Shown: piece by piece, positions 20,397-30,329 of the stretch
Layout of the letters: each line of letters starts with the position of its first letter
How positions within the stretch are numbered: the stretch's first letter is position 1
Origin: Humibacter ginsenosidimutans
GTDB taxonomy: Bacteria; Actinomycetota; Actinomycetes; Actinomycetales; Microbacteriaceae
Direction: 5' to 3'
DNA length: 64,000 nt
NCBI RefSeq assembly: GCF_007859675.1
Contig: NZ_CP042305.1
Span: forward strand, 124,001-188,000
Translations under genes and position numbers: made by a program
The notes under the pieces: generated by a model
What the model was told of the DNA's origin: nothing
The model's database searches: none
The model's input: only the letters and a program-made list of their open reading frames with translations

Positions 20397-21034
20397 CTAC
20401 TCCTCGGAATCGCCCCGTCGGGCGCCGCGCCGCGTGACGTGCAGCACGCGGAATCCCTTGCTCGACGACGCGCGGTGCACGGCGAACTCCGCGGGAAGCT
20501 CACCCTGCAGCCAGCGCTGGAGCGAGTCGGAGCCGAGGTTGCGCTGCACGACGAGCCAGGCATCCGCGTCGATGTCGAGTCGTGGGAGCCACCTGAGCAG
20601 CAGGGCGTGCAGTTCGGCCTTGCCGATGCGGATCGGGGGTTCGACCAGATGGCGCGGAACGCCACCGAGGCGGGAACATCGTCGGGCAGCACGGCGTTGA
20701 GGTTGTGCAGACCGAGGGTTTCGGCATTGCGGCGCAGCACGTCGAGCGCGCGCTCGTTGACGTCGACGGCCCAGACCGTGGCATTCGGCGATTCGAGCGC
20801 AAGGGTCAGGGCGATCGGTCCCCAGCCGCAACCGAGATCGAGCAGGTCTCCGCTCGGCGGTGCGTCGGGCGCGTCCGCGAGCAGCACCTGGGTTCCGATG
20901 TCGATGTGATCGGGGCTGAAGATGCCGGCAGCGGTGATGAGCTCCAGGTCGCGGCCCGCGAGTCGCACCGACAGGGGATGCAGCTTGGCGTCACCGCCGG
21001 GACGGGATGTGAAGTAGTGCTCGCCAGAGGCCAT
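20397..21034 (-). pseudogene. RsmC-like rRNA (guanine-N2) methyltransferase, split by a frameshift
   Basis: The first part (from ATG 21034) reads MASGEHYFTSRPGG, then the SAM motif LLDLGCGWGPIALTL and AVDVNERAL, ending in AIWSNP. The rest continues in another frame as IRIGKAELHALLLRW to SSSKGFRVLHVTR. The catalytic NPPIRIGK motif is broken at a run of five G on the plus strand (20635-20639); one more base would restore a 212-residue methyltransferase of the RsmC/MTS type. Both halves are conserved, so a base-calling error is as likely as a real mutation. TACCGT lies 7 nt before the ATG. Confidence 0.82.
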
Positions 21035-21127
21035 ACAGAGGACGGTACTCGACGCCGGGAGGCGGCGGGGCACCGAGCGGCAGCGTTCGAGGCGCTGTCG
21101 GTGAGGACAACTAGGGTGGAGCACACG

Positions 21128-22768
21128 ATGACCCAAACCCACAGCAATCGGGACCATGCCGGCGACGACGCCGCACGCAGCAACGCAGGCGACGACGAGT
21201 CGATGAACGCGCAGACGGCCGATGTCGGCACCGAGAATGCGGGCGCAGAGCACGCAGGTGGACAGCACGACGACGTCGTGGCGAGGGTCCTCGCCAGGGC
21301 GTCGCAGGCATCCGCTCGCACCGCCATCTTCGGTCAGGGCGCGCAAGCCCTGCAGCAGCAGGCCGCCGAGGGGCAGGCCTCCGACGGCGAGCAGTACGAC
21401 CGCGAGGAGCGTGCAGCGCTGCGCCGTGTCTCGGGGCTTTCCACCGAGCTCGAAGACGTCACAGAGGTCGAGTACCGGCAGCTGCGACTGGAGAACGTCG
21501 TGCTGATCGGCGTCTACTCCGGTGGCACGCTGACGGATGCCGAGAACTCGTTGCGCGAGCTGGCGGCACTCGCCGAGACGGCGGGCGCCGTGGTGCTCGA
21601 CGGGCTGCTTCAGCGGCGACCGCATCCCGACCCCAGCACCTACCTGGGCAGCGGCAAGGCGCAGGAGCTGCACGACGTGGTGGCGGCGCTCGGCGCGGAC
21701 ACCGTCGTGGCCGACACCGAGCTCGCCCCGAGCCAGCGGCGTGCACTGGAAGACATCGTCAAGGTGAAGGTGATCGACCGCACCGCCGTCATCCTCGACA
21801 TCTTCAGCCAGCACGCCAAGAGCCGCGAGGGCAAGGCGCAGGTCGAGCTCGCGCAGCTCGAGTACCTGTTGCCGAGACTGCGCGGCTGGGGTGAGTCGAT
21901 GAGCCGCCAGGCCGGCGGCCAGGTCGGCAGCGGCGGAGCCGGAATGGGCAGCCGCGGGCCCGGCGAGACGAAGATCGAGCTCGATCGACGGCGCATCCAT
22001 TCCCGCATGGCCCGGCTGCGCAGGCAGATCAAGGACTTCGCGCCCGCGCGCGAGGCGAAGCGCGCCAACCGTCGCCGCAACAGCGTGCCGTCGGTCGCGA
22101 TCGCCGGTTACACCAATGCGGGCAAGTCCAGTCTGCTGAACCGCATCACGAAGGCGGGCGTGCTCGTCGAGAATGCGCTCTTCGCGACGCTGGATGCCAC
22201 GGTGCGCCGCTCGATCACCGCCGACGGTCGTCTCTACACGCTGTCCGACACCGTGGGATTCGTGCGAAACCTCCCGCACCAGCTCGTTGAGGCGTTCCGC
22301 TCCACGCTCGAGGAGGTCGCCGACTCCGACCTCATCGTGCACGTCGTGGACGCCTCGCATCCCGATCCCGCCGCTCAGATCGCCACGGTGCGCGATGTGA
22401 TCGGCGAAGTCGACGCCAGGGACATCCCGGAGCTGGTCGTCTTCAACAAGGCGGATCTCATCGACGATGGCAGACGGCTGGAGTTGCGCGGCCTCGAACC
22501 GAACGCGGTGTTCGCCTCGGCCCGCACGGGCGAGGGCATCGACGAGGTGCTGGCCGCCATCGCGAGGCTCCTGCCCGACCGCTCCGTGAGCATCGACGTG
22601 CTCATCCCGTACGACCGGGGCGATCTGGTGTCGGCGCTGCACGAGCGTGGCAGGGTGTTGCACACGGACTACGAACCCGACGGCACCCGCATCACGGCGA
22701 AGCTGGCTGCGGAGTTCGTTCCGGTGTTCGAGCCGTTCCGTGCGGAGACCGTCTCGACCTCGGCGTAG
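21128..22768 (+). CDS. hflX: GTPase HflX
   Basis: A ribosome-associated GTPase that in other bacteria splits stalled or hibernating ribosomes. The HflX N-domain has AENSLRELAALAETAG, STYLGSGKAQEL and RTAVILDIFSQHAKSREGKAQVELAQLEYLLPRL; the G domain has P-loop AGYTNAGKS, switch DTVGFVRNLP and NKADL. The first 85 or so residues, rich in Ala/Asp/Gln, are a likely disordered extension. TAGGGT (21112-21117) lies 10 nt before the ATG. The length is 546 residues. Confidence 0.93.
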   Translation: MTQTHSNRDHAGDDAARSNAGDDESMNAQTADVGTENAGAEHAGGQHDDVVARVLARASQASARTAIFGQGAQALQQQAAEGQASDGEQYDREERAALRRVSGLSTELEDVTEVEYRQLRLENVVLIGVYSGGTLTDAENSLRELAALAETAGAVVLDGLLQRRPHPDPSTYLGSGKAQELHDVVAALGADTVVADTELAPSQRRALEDIVKVKVIDRTAVILDIFSQHAKSREGKAQVELAQLEYLLPRLRGWGESMSRQAGGQVGSGGAGMGSRGPGETKIELDRRRIHSRMARLRRQIKDFAPAREAKRANRRRNSVPSVAIAGYTNAGKSSLLNRITKAGVLVENALFATLDATVRRSITADGRLYTLSDTVGFVRNLPHQLVEAFRSTLEEVADSDLIVHVVDASHPDPAAQIATVRDVIGEVDARDIPELVVFNKADLIDDGRRLELRGLEPNAVFASARTGEGIDEVLAAIARLLPDRSVSIDVLIPYDRGDLVSALHERGRVLHTDYEPDGTRITAKLAAEFVPVFEPFRAETVSTSA

Positions 22769-22810
22769 CGATGCGTAACACGGCACCGTTCGCGCGGCCG
22801 AGCTTTGGTA

Positions 22811-22911
22811 CGGTGGGTGCGTTGTTCGTCGAGCGGCTCTGAGAGCGGCTCGACTGGAGCGAAAGCCGAGCCCGGCACCCGCCCACGGACCGCGTGATCT
22901 GCGTGGTCCGT
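22811..22911 (+). promoter_or_regulatory. Structured 5' leader of metF-metE, possible riboswitch or attenuator
   Basis: The 209-nt gap between hflX and metF folds strongly. GGGTGC (22815-22820) pairs with GCACCC (22875-22880), enclosing GTCGAGC (22828-22834) paired with GCTCGAC (22848-22854). Alternatively GGCTCG (22847-22852) pairs with CGAGCC (22867-22872), so the two inner stems are mutually exclusive. A third hairpin (22885-22911, ACGGACC with GGTCCGT, about 10 bp) follows, 67 nt before the start. I could not match it to SAM-I, SAM-IV or the cobalamin box. Switching is inferred from pairing only. Confidence 0.4.
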
Positions 22912-22977
22912 CAGTGATGCGGTGTGCATGTCCTCGGCTTCTGTCGTCGACCCGCGCCGCCCGAGCCGGGAGCCGAC

Positions 22978-23967
22978 GTGAGCGCACAGCAGAACGCCGA
23001 CGGCGAGGTGCCGTGTCCGCGCGGCACCCCGTTCTCGTTCGAGCTGTATCCGCCGCGTAATGAGGCTGCGGCGAAGGCGTTGCCCGAGACGCTGCAGCGG
23101 CTCGCGGCCGTTGGGCCGGACTTCATGGCAGTCACCTACGGCGCGGGCGGCTCGTCTCACGCGTCGTCGCTCAACGTCGTCAAGCAGATTCTGAGCGATA
23201 CCACCGTTCCGGTCATGGCGCACCTCACGTGCATCGGGTCGTCTCACGAGGAAGCCGGGCGCATGATCCGGGAGTTCCTCGCCGCGGGCGTCACCCGCTT
23301 TCTCGCCGTTCGCGGCGATCTTCCGGCAGATTCGCCACCGGATGCCCCGCTCGGCGACCTGCACAGTGCCGCAGAGCTGGTGCAGCTCATCCACCGCATC
23401 CAGGCCGAGCGCGAGCCGTATCGCGAGATCCCGGTGCCCGGACTGCCTCGTGCCAGGGCGGTCGGACGTCGGGAGAAGGTGACGATCGCGGTGGGCGCGT
23501 TCCCGAACGGGCATCCGAGTTCGCGGTCGACGACTCAGGACATCGACACCCTGCTCGCCAAGCAGGCGTCCGGCGCGAACCTCGCCATCACGCAGATGTT
23601 CTTCCACGCCGAGGACTACTTCGCGTTCGTCGACAGGGCGCGCTCGGCCGGTGTGACATTCCCGATCCTGCCCGGCATCATGCCCGCGACGACCCCGGGC
23701 GTTCTACGGCGCATGCTCGAGCTCAGCGGCGAAGACCTGCCGGCCGAGCTGGGCATCCAGCTCGAGGTGGAACCCACCGACGAGGGCAGGCGCGAGATCG
23801 GCATCGACTACGCCGCGCGGCTCGCATCGCGACTCGTCGCGGGCGGTGCGCCTGGCATCCACCTCTATACCTACGGCCGGCCGCAGACTGCGCTCGCCGT
23901 GCTCGAACGCTGCGGACTGATCGACCAGCAGCACCTCACCACCAGCAATCAGAAGGACTACGCATGA
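22978..23967 (+). CDS. metF: Methylenetetrahydrofolate reductase
   Basis: Makes 5-methyltetrahydrofolate for methionine synthesis, using FAD and NAD(P)H. Conserved blocks: FSFELYPPRN with the catalytic Glu, AVTYGAGGSS, HLTCIGSS, FLAVRGDLP, and NLAITQMFFHAEDYF. The GTG at 22978 has GGGAG 8 nt upstream and gives 329 residues; the frame is open to an ATG at 22924 inside the leader, which is less likely. The stop overlaps the metE ATG (ATGA), so methyl donor and acceptor enzymes are coupled. Confidence 0.92.
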   Translation: MSAQQNADGEVPCPRGTPFSFELYPPRNEAAAKALPETLQRLAAVGPDFMAVTYGAGGSSHASSLNVVKQILSDTTVPVMAHLTCIGSSHEEAGRMIREFLAAGVTRFLAVRGDLPADSPPDAPLGDLHSAAELVQLIHRIQAEREPYREIPVPGLPRARAVGRREKVTIAVGAFPNGHPSSRSTTQDIDTLLAKQASGANLAITQMFFHAEDYFAFVDRARSAGVTFPILPGIMPATTPGVLRRMLELSGEDLPAELGIQLEVEPTDEGRREIGIDYAARLASRLVAGGAPGIHLYTYGRPQTALAVLERCGLIDQQHLTTSNQKDYA

Positions 23968-26298
23968 CCTCCTCCGCGTTCCCCACCGGGACGATCATCG
24001 GGTATCCGCGCATCGGCCGCCGCCGCGAGCTGAAGAAGGCCGTCGAGGCGTTCTGGGCGGGCTCGATCGACGCCACCGAGCTCGAGACCACGGCTGCGGG
24101 TCTCCGCCGCACCACCCGTGAGCGTCTGGCCGCGCTGGGTCTCGGCCGCACAGACTCGTCCATTCCCGAGAGCTTCAGCTTCTACGACCAGGTTCTGGAT
24201 GCCGCCGTCACGGTCGGCGCCGTTCCCACCCGTTTCGCGTCGCTGCAGCGCGCTGACGGCACGGTCGACCTCGCCGGCTACTTCACGATCGCTCGCGGTG
24301 CCGGCGACGACGCTCCCCTCGAGATGACGAAGTGGTTCGACTCGAACTACCACTACCTCGTGCCCGAGATCGGCGAGGACACCGATTTCCGCCTGGCTTC
24401 CGAGCGTCTCGTGCGCGAATTCGAGGAGGCGAAGGCCGACGGATACGTGACTCGCCCGGTCATCGTCGGCCCCGTCACATTCCTCGCGCTGAGCAAGGCC
24501 GCCGACGGCGCGCCGGAGGACTTCCGGCCGCTGTCCCGTCTCGCCGACCTGCTCCCGGTCTACGTCGAGCTGCTTGCTCGTCTGAAGGGCGCGGGAGCCG
24601 AGTGGGTGCAGCTCGACGAGCCCGCACTGGTCAGCGAGAGCATCGACGACGCACGCGCAGACGTTCTCGCTGCGGCGGCGACCGCCTACGACGTGCTCGG
24701 CTCCGCGGCCGAGCGTCCGCAGCTCTTCGTCGCGGCGCCTTACGGTTCGCTCGACGATGCGCTGCCCGTGCTGGCCGCCACCAAGGTGGAGGCGATCTCG
24801 CTCGACCTCGTGCGCGGCAGCGTCCCCGTCGACCTCGACGACGCCACGCGCGCGGCGCTGCCGGGCAAGACCGTGGTCGGAGGCGTGATCGACGGCCACA
24901 ACATCTGGCGCGGCGACCTCGAGGCGTCGTTCGGGACGCTCGAGTCGCTGCTCGCGCTGTCGCCGAAGATCGCGGCATCCACCTCCACCTCGCTGCTGCA
25001 CGTGCCGCACGATGTCGCCGACGAGCCCGCGCTCGACGCGCGTCTGACGTCGTGGCTCGCGTTCGCCGACCAGAAGGTCGGACAGATCGCCGTTCTCGCG
25101 CGCGGGCTCGATGACGGGCACGAGGCGATTCAGACCGAGCTGGCCGAGGCGTCGGCAGCTCTCGCCGACCGGCTCAGCGCACCCGGGGTGCGCGACGGCG
25201 CCGTGCGCGAGCGCGCTGCCGCTCTCACGTCCGACGACTTCTCACGCGGTGGCTACGAGGCGCGTCTCGCGGCTCAGGATGCGGCGCTCGGCCTGCCCGC
25301 GCTGCCCACCACCACGATCGGATCGTTCCCGCAGACCGGCGACATCCGTCGTGCCCGCGCGCAGTTCGCGAAGGGGGATCATCACCGAGGCCGAATACCT
25401 CGGGCTCATGCAGGCCGAGATCTCCCGGGTCGTCGATCTGCAGGAGGAGATCGGCATCGACGTCATCGTGCACGGCGAGCCGGAGCGCAACGACATGGTG
25501 CAGTACTTCGCGGAGAACCTCGACGGCTTCGCCGTGACGCAGAACGGCTGGGTGCAGTCCTACGGGTCGCGATGCACGCGTCCGTCGATCCTGTGGGGCG
25601 ACGTGAGCCGGCCGAAGCCGATCACTGTCGACTGGTCCGCGTACACGCAGTCGCTGACGCAGAAGCCGGTGAAGGGGATGCTCACGGGTCCCGTCACCAT
25701 CCTCGCCTGGTCGTTCGTGCGCGACGACCAGCCGCTCGGTGACACGGCCCGCCAGGTCGCCCTCGCGCTGCGCGACGAGATCGCCGATCTCGAGGCAGCG
25801 GGCATCCGCATCGTGCAGGTCGACGAGCCCGCGCTGCGCGAGCTGCTGCCGCTGAAGCAGAAGGACCAGGCGGACTACCTCGACTGGTCGGTCGGCTCGT
25901 TCCGTCTGGCCACGAGCGGAGTGGCCGACGCGACCCAGATCCACACGCACCTCTGCTACTCGGAGTTCGGCGTGGTGATCGACGCGATCCGCAACCTGGA
26001 TGCCGACGTGACGAGCATCGAGGCGGCCCGCAGCCGCATGGAGGTCGTCGACGACATCAAGGCGAGCGGCTTCTCGCACGGCATCGGGCCGGGCGTCTAC
26101 GACATCCACTCGCCGCGTGTTCCGTCGGTCGCCGAGGTCACCGAGCTCATCGAGAAGGCCCTGGACGCCATCCCCGAGCGTCAGGTCTGGATCAACCCGG
26201 ACTGCGGCCTGAAGACCCGCGGCTACGACGAGACCGTCGCGTCGCTGAAAAACATCATCGAGGCCACCCGCGCCGTGCGCGAGAAGCAGACCGCATAG
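23964..26298 (+). pseudogene. metE: Cobalamin-independent methionine synthase MetE, frameshifted
   Basis: Transfers methyl from methyltetrahydrofolate to homocysteine. The N-terminal half runs in one frame from TIIGYPRIGRRRELKKA to [23 protein letters not shown]. It then leaves frame at five G (25373-25377) and continues one frame over as [12 protein letters not shown], with [35 protein letters not shown] and zinc ligands in HLCYSEF and NPDCGLKTR. Removing one G restores a 777-residue protein. All catalytic parts remain and are conserved, which favours a sequencing error over decay. Confidence 0.88.
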
Positions 26299-26316
26299 CG
26301 CTGCCGCGCTCCGCAG

Positions 26317-26359
26317 CGAAGGGCCCCGCTCCGAACCACCTTCGGAGCGGGGCCCTTCG
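26317..26359. terminator. Strong bidirectional terminator between metE and lexA
   Basis: A perfect 19-bp inverted repeat: CGAAGGGCCCCGCTCCGAA (26317-26335), 5-nt loop, and its complement at 26341-26359. T-tracts are short on both sides. It serves the convergent metE and lexA genes. Confidence 0.88.
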
Positions 26360-26401
26360 TCATGGTGTGCTTGATCAATCCCGACTCGGCACCCGGGGCT
26401 C

Positions 26402-27136
26402 TCAGACCGCGCGCAGCACCGCCACGACCTTGCCGACGACGGTCGCGAAATCGCCCAGGATGGGCTCGAACGCCGAGTTGCGGGGGAGCAGCCACGTGTG
26501 TCCGTCCCGCTGGCGGAAGACCTTGACCGTGGCCTCGCCGTCGAGCATGGCCGCGACGATGTCTCCGTTCTCCGCGTCGTTCTGCTGCCGAACGACCACC
26601 CAGTCGCCGTCGCAGATCGCGGCGTCGATCATCGACTCGCCCTGCACCTTCAGCATGAAGAGGTCGCCGTTGCCCACGAGCTGGCGGGGGAGCGGGAAGA
26701 CCTCCTCCACCTGCTGCTCTGCGGTGATGGGCACACCGGCGGCGATGCGTCCGACCATGGGCACCATGGTGGCGTCGCCGACCGGAATGGATGCCTCGTA
26801 GTCGCTCGTGGCATCCGCGCGTCCCGCGCTCTCCGGCAGATCGATCAGCACTTCGAGCGCTCGGGGGCGATTGGGGTCGCGGCGAAGGTAGCCGCTGAGC
26901 TCGAGCTGGTTGAGCTGGTGCGCCACGCTGGACAGCGACGCCAGGCCCACCGCGTCGCCGATCTCGCGCATGCTCGGCGGATACCCGCGCTGGCTCACCG
27001 AGCGCTGGATGACCTCGAGGATGGAGCGCTGCTTCTCACTGAGGCTCTTGCGTCGCCTGGTCCGGGGCTTCTCGGCGGCGCCGCGCTTGGCGCGGGCGGG
27101 AGATGCCGCGGTTCCCGCGGTGTCGGACTCGGTCAA
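26402..27136 (-). CDS. lexA: LexA repressor (SOS regulator, self-cleaving)
   Basis: Represses DNA-damage genes until RecA filaments trigger its self-cleavage. The winged helix is [17 protein letters not shown] to [34 protein letters not shown]. The cleavage site is the Ala-Gly in [10 protein letters not shown]; the catalytic Ser is in [11 protein letters not shown] and the Lys in EATVKVF. The TTG at 27136 is preceded by GAGAGGA about 8 nt away, giving 244 residues with a charged N-terminal extension, as in other Actinobacteria. Upstream in-frame codons extend into the shared promoter region and are unlikely to be used. Confidence 0.94.
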   Translation of the reverse strand: MTESDTAGTAASPARAKRGAAEKPRTRRRKSLSEKQRSILEVIQRSVSQRGYPPSMREIGDAVGLASLSSVAHQLNQLELSGYLRRDPNRPRALEVLIDLPESAGRADATSDYEASIPVGDATMVPMVGRIAAGVPITAEQQVEEVFPLPRQLVGNGDLFMLKVQGESMIDAAICDGDWVVVRQQNDAENGDIVAAMLDGEATVKVFRQRDGHTWLLPRNSAFEPILGDFATVVGKVVAVLRAV

Positions 27137-27444
27137 CGTACTGGTCCTCTCATCGATGGCGCCGGCCGGTGGTCGCCGGTCGCTTTCGCCGTGGTCGGTG
27201 CGTCTGCGGCAGAGGTTTCGAAAGTTCATCGAGCCGCCCGGCTCGACACGTCGGAACGAATGTCGGTGGTGTGTGGTGCTCTGTCGTGGTGACGATCGAA
27301 ACTCTATCGGGGTTTCGCACATGATCGACGGATCTGTTCGAGCGTGTTGATGACTCGCAGAGCCGAAATTCGAAAATACGGTTGAAATCGACAGGAATCG
27401 AAGATAGATTCGGAATATCACTTCGAATCTGAGGGGAGAGGGCC
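27137..27444. promoter_or_regulatory. lexA / LysM divergent control region
   Basis: This 308-bp gap has no gene. It holds the promoter and LexA box described for the LysM gene (27382-27412), a CGAAAC, 9 nt, GTTTCG repeat (27297-27317), and a half SOS site GTTCGA at 27336-27341. Autoregulation of lexA probably acts through one of these. I could not find a full-match LexA box on the lexA side. Confidence 0.5.
27382..27412 (+). promoter_or_regulatory. SOS-controlled promoter of the LysM gene
   Basis: A -35 TTGAAA (27382-27387) and a -10 TAGATT (27405-27410) are separated by 17 nt. The LexA-like box CGAAGATAGATTCG (27399-27412) covers the -10. It keeps the CGAA and TTCG arms of the consensus and differs at the two inner fixed positions. 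It lies 32 nt before the LysM gene ATG. Confidence 0.7.
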
Positions 27445-27813
27445 ATGACGACCATCGCACTGACCCAGCACCGCATCTCGGCGCAGCAGCCTCGTGTGCG
27501 AACCAGGCTGACTCGTCGCGGTCGCGTGGTCCTGGCCGTCCTGCTCGTGCTCCCTCTCATGATCGGGGGCGCGATGTTCGCGGCGAACAGTGCGGCGATC
27601 GCCGGCGTCGACGGCACATCGTCCGTCACGTTCCGGCATGTGACCGTACAGTCGGGCGACTCGCTCTGGAGCATCGCCGAACGTGTCGCACCCGGTTCCG
27701 ATCCGCGTGACGTCGTCAGCGCCATCGTCGATCTCAACGGGCTCTCGTCGAGCATGGTGCAGGCGGGGGAGCAGCTGGCGATTCCCCACCAGTACGACGG
27801 GGCCGGCCACTGA
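27445..27813 (+). CDS. LysM-domain membrane protein, probable SOS cell-division suppressor (YneA/Rv2719c-like)
   Basis: A 122-residue protein: a basic N-terminus, one membrane segment (about residues 29-50, [20 protein letters not shown]) and a LysM domain (about 68-116) with [35 protein letters not shown] and AGEQLAIP. LysM binds peptidoglycan. A small membrane protein transcribed divergently from lexA is the arrangement of YneA in Bacillus and Rv2719c or DivS in other Actinobacteria, which halt division during DNA damage. The ribosome site GGGGAGAGG precedes the ATG. Function is inferred from layout and domain. Confidence 0.82.
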   Translation: MTTIALTQHRISAQQPRVRTRLTRRGRVVLAVLLVLPLMIGGAMFAANSAAIAGVDGTSSVTFRHVTVQSGDSLWSIAERVAPGSDPRDVVSAIVDLNGLSSSMVQAGEQLAIPHQYDGAGH

Positions 27814-27848
27814 GAGATCGGGGCCTCTTCGACCCCTAGCATTGTCGG

Positions 27849-28937
27849 GTGACCTCGTTCTCCGATCTTCCGATCCGCGACGATCTTCGCGGCAAGTCGC
27901 CGTACGGTGCGCCACAGGCTCCCGTGCCCGTGGCGCTGAACGTGAACGAGAACACGCATCCGATTCCCGATGACGTGGTGGCCGACATCGTGCAGTCCGT
28001 CGCCGTTGCACTGAGGGGTGCGAACCGGTACCCCGACCGCGAGTTCGGCGAGTTGCGTGCATCTCTCGCCGGCTATCTCGGTCATGGGCTGGACGCTTCG
28101 AACATCTGGGCGGCCAACGGCTCCAACGAGGTGTTGCAGCAGATTCTGCAGGCGTTCGGCGGTCCTGGGCGTTCCGCGCTCGGCTTCGCGCCCACCTATT
28201 CCATGTACCCGCTGCTCGCCTCGGGCACGGGCACGGCCTGGATCGCGGCGGATCGCGGTCCCGACTTCGTCGTCACGCCGGAGCACGCAGCACGGGTGGT
28301 GCGCGAACACCGGCCCGATGTCGTCATCCTCTGCGCGCCGAACAACCCGACGGGAACGCCGCTCGGACTCGATGTCGTCGAGGCGGTGTACGACGCGTCG
28401 CAGGGCGTCGTGATCGTCGACGAGGCGTACCACGAGTTCATGCCCGAGGATGCTCCGAGCGCGATCACCCTGCTGCCCGGCCGGGAGCGCCTCATCGTCT
28501 CGCGCACCATGAGCAAGGCCTTCGCCTTCGCCGGGGTACGCCTGGGCTATCTCGCCGCGGATCCGGCCGTCGCGGACGCGCTTCGGCTCGTGCGCCTGCC
28601 GTACCACCTCTCCGTTCTGACGCAGGCGGCCGCGATCGCCGCCCTGCGGCACTCCGACGAGATGCTCGCCACCGTGCACGACATCGTGGCGCAGCGCGAC
28701 CGCATCAGCGAACGGCTCGGCGAGCTGGGCTACGACGTGCACGCGTCTGGCAGCAACTTCGTGCTGTTCGGGGGCGTGAGCGACCCGCACGCGACGTTCC
28801 TCGCGTTGCGGGAGCGGGGCATCCTCGTGCGTGACGTCGGCATCGCGAATCACCTGCGGGTGAGCGCTGGCACGGAGGCCGAGACCACGGTGTTCCTCGA
28901 TGCGATGGCCGAGTTGGCGGCGTCGGGCCGCCGGTAG
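27849..28937 (+). CDS. hisC: Histidinol-phosphate aminotransferase
   Basis: A PLP-dependent class I/II aminotransferase, seventh step of histidine synthesis. Motifs: [41 protein letters not shown], and the PLP lysine in [17 protein letters not shown]. Length 362. TAGCAT (27837-27842) lies 6 nt before the GTG start. It opens the hisC-hisB-hisH-priA cluster. hisD, which precedes hisC in mycobacteria, is not here. Confidence 0.94.
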   Translation: MTSFSDLPIRDDLRGKSPYGAPQAPVPVALNVNENTHPIPDDVVADIVQSVAVALRGANRYPDREFGELRASLAGYLGHGLDASNIWAANGSNEVLQQILQAFGGPGRSALGFAPTYSMYPLLASGTGTAWIAADRGPDFVVTPEHAARVVREHRPDVVILCAPNNPTGTPLGLDVVEAVYDASQGVVIVDEAYHEFMPEDAPSAITLLPGRERLIVSRTMSKAFAFAGVRLGYLAADPAVADALRLVRLPYHLSVLTQAAAIAALRHSDEMLATVHDIVAQRDRISERLGELGYDVHASGSNFVLFGGVSDPHATFLALRERGILVRDVGIANHLRVSAGTEAETTVFLDAMAELAASGRR

Positions 28938-28947
28938 GGTTGAGGAC

Positions 28948-29550
28948 ATGAGCAGCCGCACCGCGAGCATCCGCCGCGAGACCAGCGAGTCGAGCATCGA
29001 GCTGTCGCTCGACCTGGATGGCACGGGGGCCAGCAGCATCCACACCACGGTGCCGTTCTACGACCACCTGCTCACGGCGTTCGCCAAGCACTCGCTCACC
29101 GATCTGACGGTGCGGGCCAAGGGCGACATCGAGATCGACGTGCACCACACCGTCGAGGATGTCGGCATTGTTCTCGGCCAGGCGATCAGAGATGCCCTTG
29201 GCGACAAATCCGGCATCTCCCGCTACGGTGACGCGACGGTGCCCCTCGACGAGGCGCTCGTGCAGGCCGTCGTCGACATCTCCGGCCGCCCGTACCTCGT
29301 GCACACCGGTGAGCCGGCCGGCTTCGAACACCACTTGATCGGTGGACACTTCACCGGATCGATGGTGCGTCACGTCTTCGAGGCGATCGCGTTCAACGCC
29401 GCTCTCACGGTGCACGTGCGCGTGCTGGGCGGGCGCGACCCGCACCACATCGCCGAGGCCGAGTTCAAGGCGTTCGCCAGGGCGTTCCGCCAGGCGAAGG
29501 CGCTCGACCCGCTCGTCACCGGCATCCCGTCGACCAAGGGCGCGCTGTGA
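28948..29550 (+). CDS. hisB: Imidazoleglycerol-phosphate dehydratase
   Basis: A 200-residue enzyme forming imidazole acetol-phosphate. The two manganese-binding His repeats are visible: [10 protein letters not shown] and [10 protein letters not shown], then [16 protein letters not shown]. It is the single-function form without the phosphatase domain. TAGGGT (28935-28940) sits 7 nt before the ATG, inside the end of hisC, so it may have its own start as well as reading through. It overlaps the hisH GTG. Confidence 0.95.
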   Translation: MSSRTASIRRETSESSIELSLDLDGTGASSIHTTVPFYDHLLTAFAKHSLTDLTVRAKGDIEIDVHHTVEDVGIVLGQAIRDALGDKSGISRYGDATVPLDEALVQAVVDISGRPYLVHTGEPAGFEHHLIGGHFTGSMVRHVFEAIAFNAALTVHVRVLGGRDPHHIAEAEFKAFARAFRQAKALDPLVTGIPSTKGAL

Positions 29551-30281
29551 GCGGGGACGGCGCCGAAGCGGCCTCGCGCGCCGACGACGAGGCGACCGCC
29601 GCAGCGAAGCCGCGTGTCGTCGTGCTCGACTACGGCTCGGGCAATGTGCACTCCGCGGCGAAGGCGCTCGAGGCGGTGGGGGCCGACGTGCTCCTTACCT
29701 CCGACAGACAGGCGGCCATGGATGCCGACGGTCTCGTCGTGCCGGGCGTCGGCGCCTTCAAAGCTGTCGTCGACCAGCTGAACGCCGTGCGCGGTGCCGA
29801 GATCGTCGACCGGCGGCTCGCGGGCGGACGTCCGGTGCTCGGCATCTGCGTCGGCATGCAGGTGCTCTTCGAGCGCGGTGTCGAGCACGGCCACCACGCA
29901 GAGGGACTCGGCGAGTGGCCGGGCGTGGTCGAGCCGCTGAAGGCCGAGGTACTGCCGCACATGGGTTGGAACACGGTGGATGCCCCGGCCGACTCCGTGC
30001 TCTTCGAGGGCGTGCGCGGCGAGCGTTTCTACTTCGTGCACTCGTTCGCGGCGCAGAACTGGGAGCTCGAGCCCACCGGCCCGTTCGCCGCGGCCAAGCT
30101 CACCTGGGCCGACTACGGCGGCCCGTTCCTCGCTGCCGTGGAGAACGGCCCCCTCACCGCCACGCAGTTCCACCCCGAGAAGTCCGGCGCTGCGGGCATG
30201 CGTCTGCTGAGCAACTGGGTGCGGAGCCTTCCCGTGCGCAGCTCAGGAGCAGCCGCGCCGACCGCGTCCGCTGCGCGCTAG
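29547..30281 (+). CDS. hisH: Imidazole glycerol phosphate synthase, glutaminase subunit
   Basis: A class I glutamine amidotransferase that feeds ammonia to HisF. The catalytic Cys is in [13 protein letters not shown] and the His/Glu pair in [25 protein letters not shown] starts the fold. Its 244 residues include an N-terminal extension of about 20 charged residues and a short Ala-rich tail. The GTG overlaps the hisB stop. HisF, its partner, is not encoded nearby. Confidence 0.94.
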   Translation: MSGDGAEAASRADDEATAAAKPRVVVLDYGSGNVHSAAKALEAVGADVLLTSDRQAAMDADGLVVPGVGAFKAVVDQLNAVRGAEIVDRRLAGGRPVLGICVGMQVLFERGVEHGHHAEGLGEWPGVVEPLKAEVLPHMGWNTVDAPADSVLFEGVRGERFYFVHSFAAQNWELEPTGPFAAAKLTWADYGGPFLAAVENGPLTATQFHPEKSGAAGMRLLSNWVRSLPVRSSGAAAPTASAAR

Positions 30282-30329
30282 CGCGGCAGACCTTCTTCCC
30301 ATCCGCTTCACCCTGAGGAACCGCCACCG

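Noticed and set aside
19358..22987. A 1,209-codon open frame on the minus strand across dapF, the methyltransferase and hflX
   Set aside because: Most of it is antisense to strongly conserved genes and reads as Arg/His-rich sequence; only the stretch near 20640-21034 is a real gene part.
25373..25377. Programmed frameshifting in metE
   Set aside because: There is no known frameshift control of metE and no slippery heptamer with a following pseudoknot; homopolymer error or mutation is simpler.
27326..27341. A full LexA box on the lexA side of the divergent region
   Set aside because: Only the GTTCGA half matches; the other half differs at nearly all positions.
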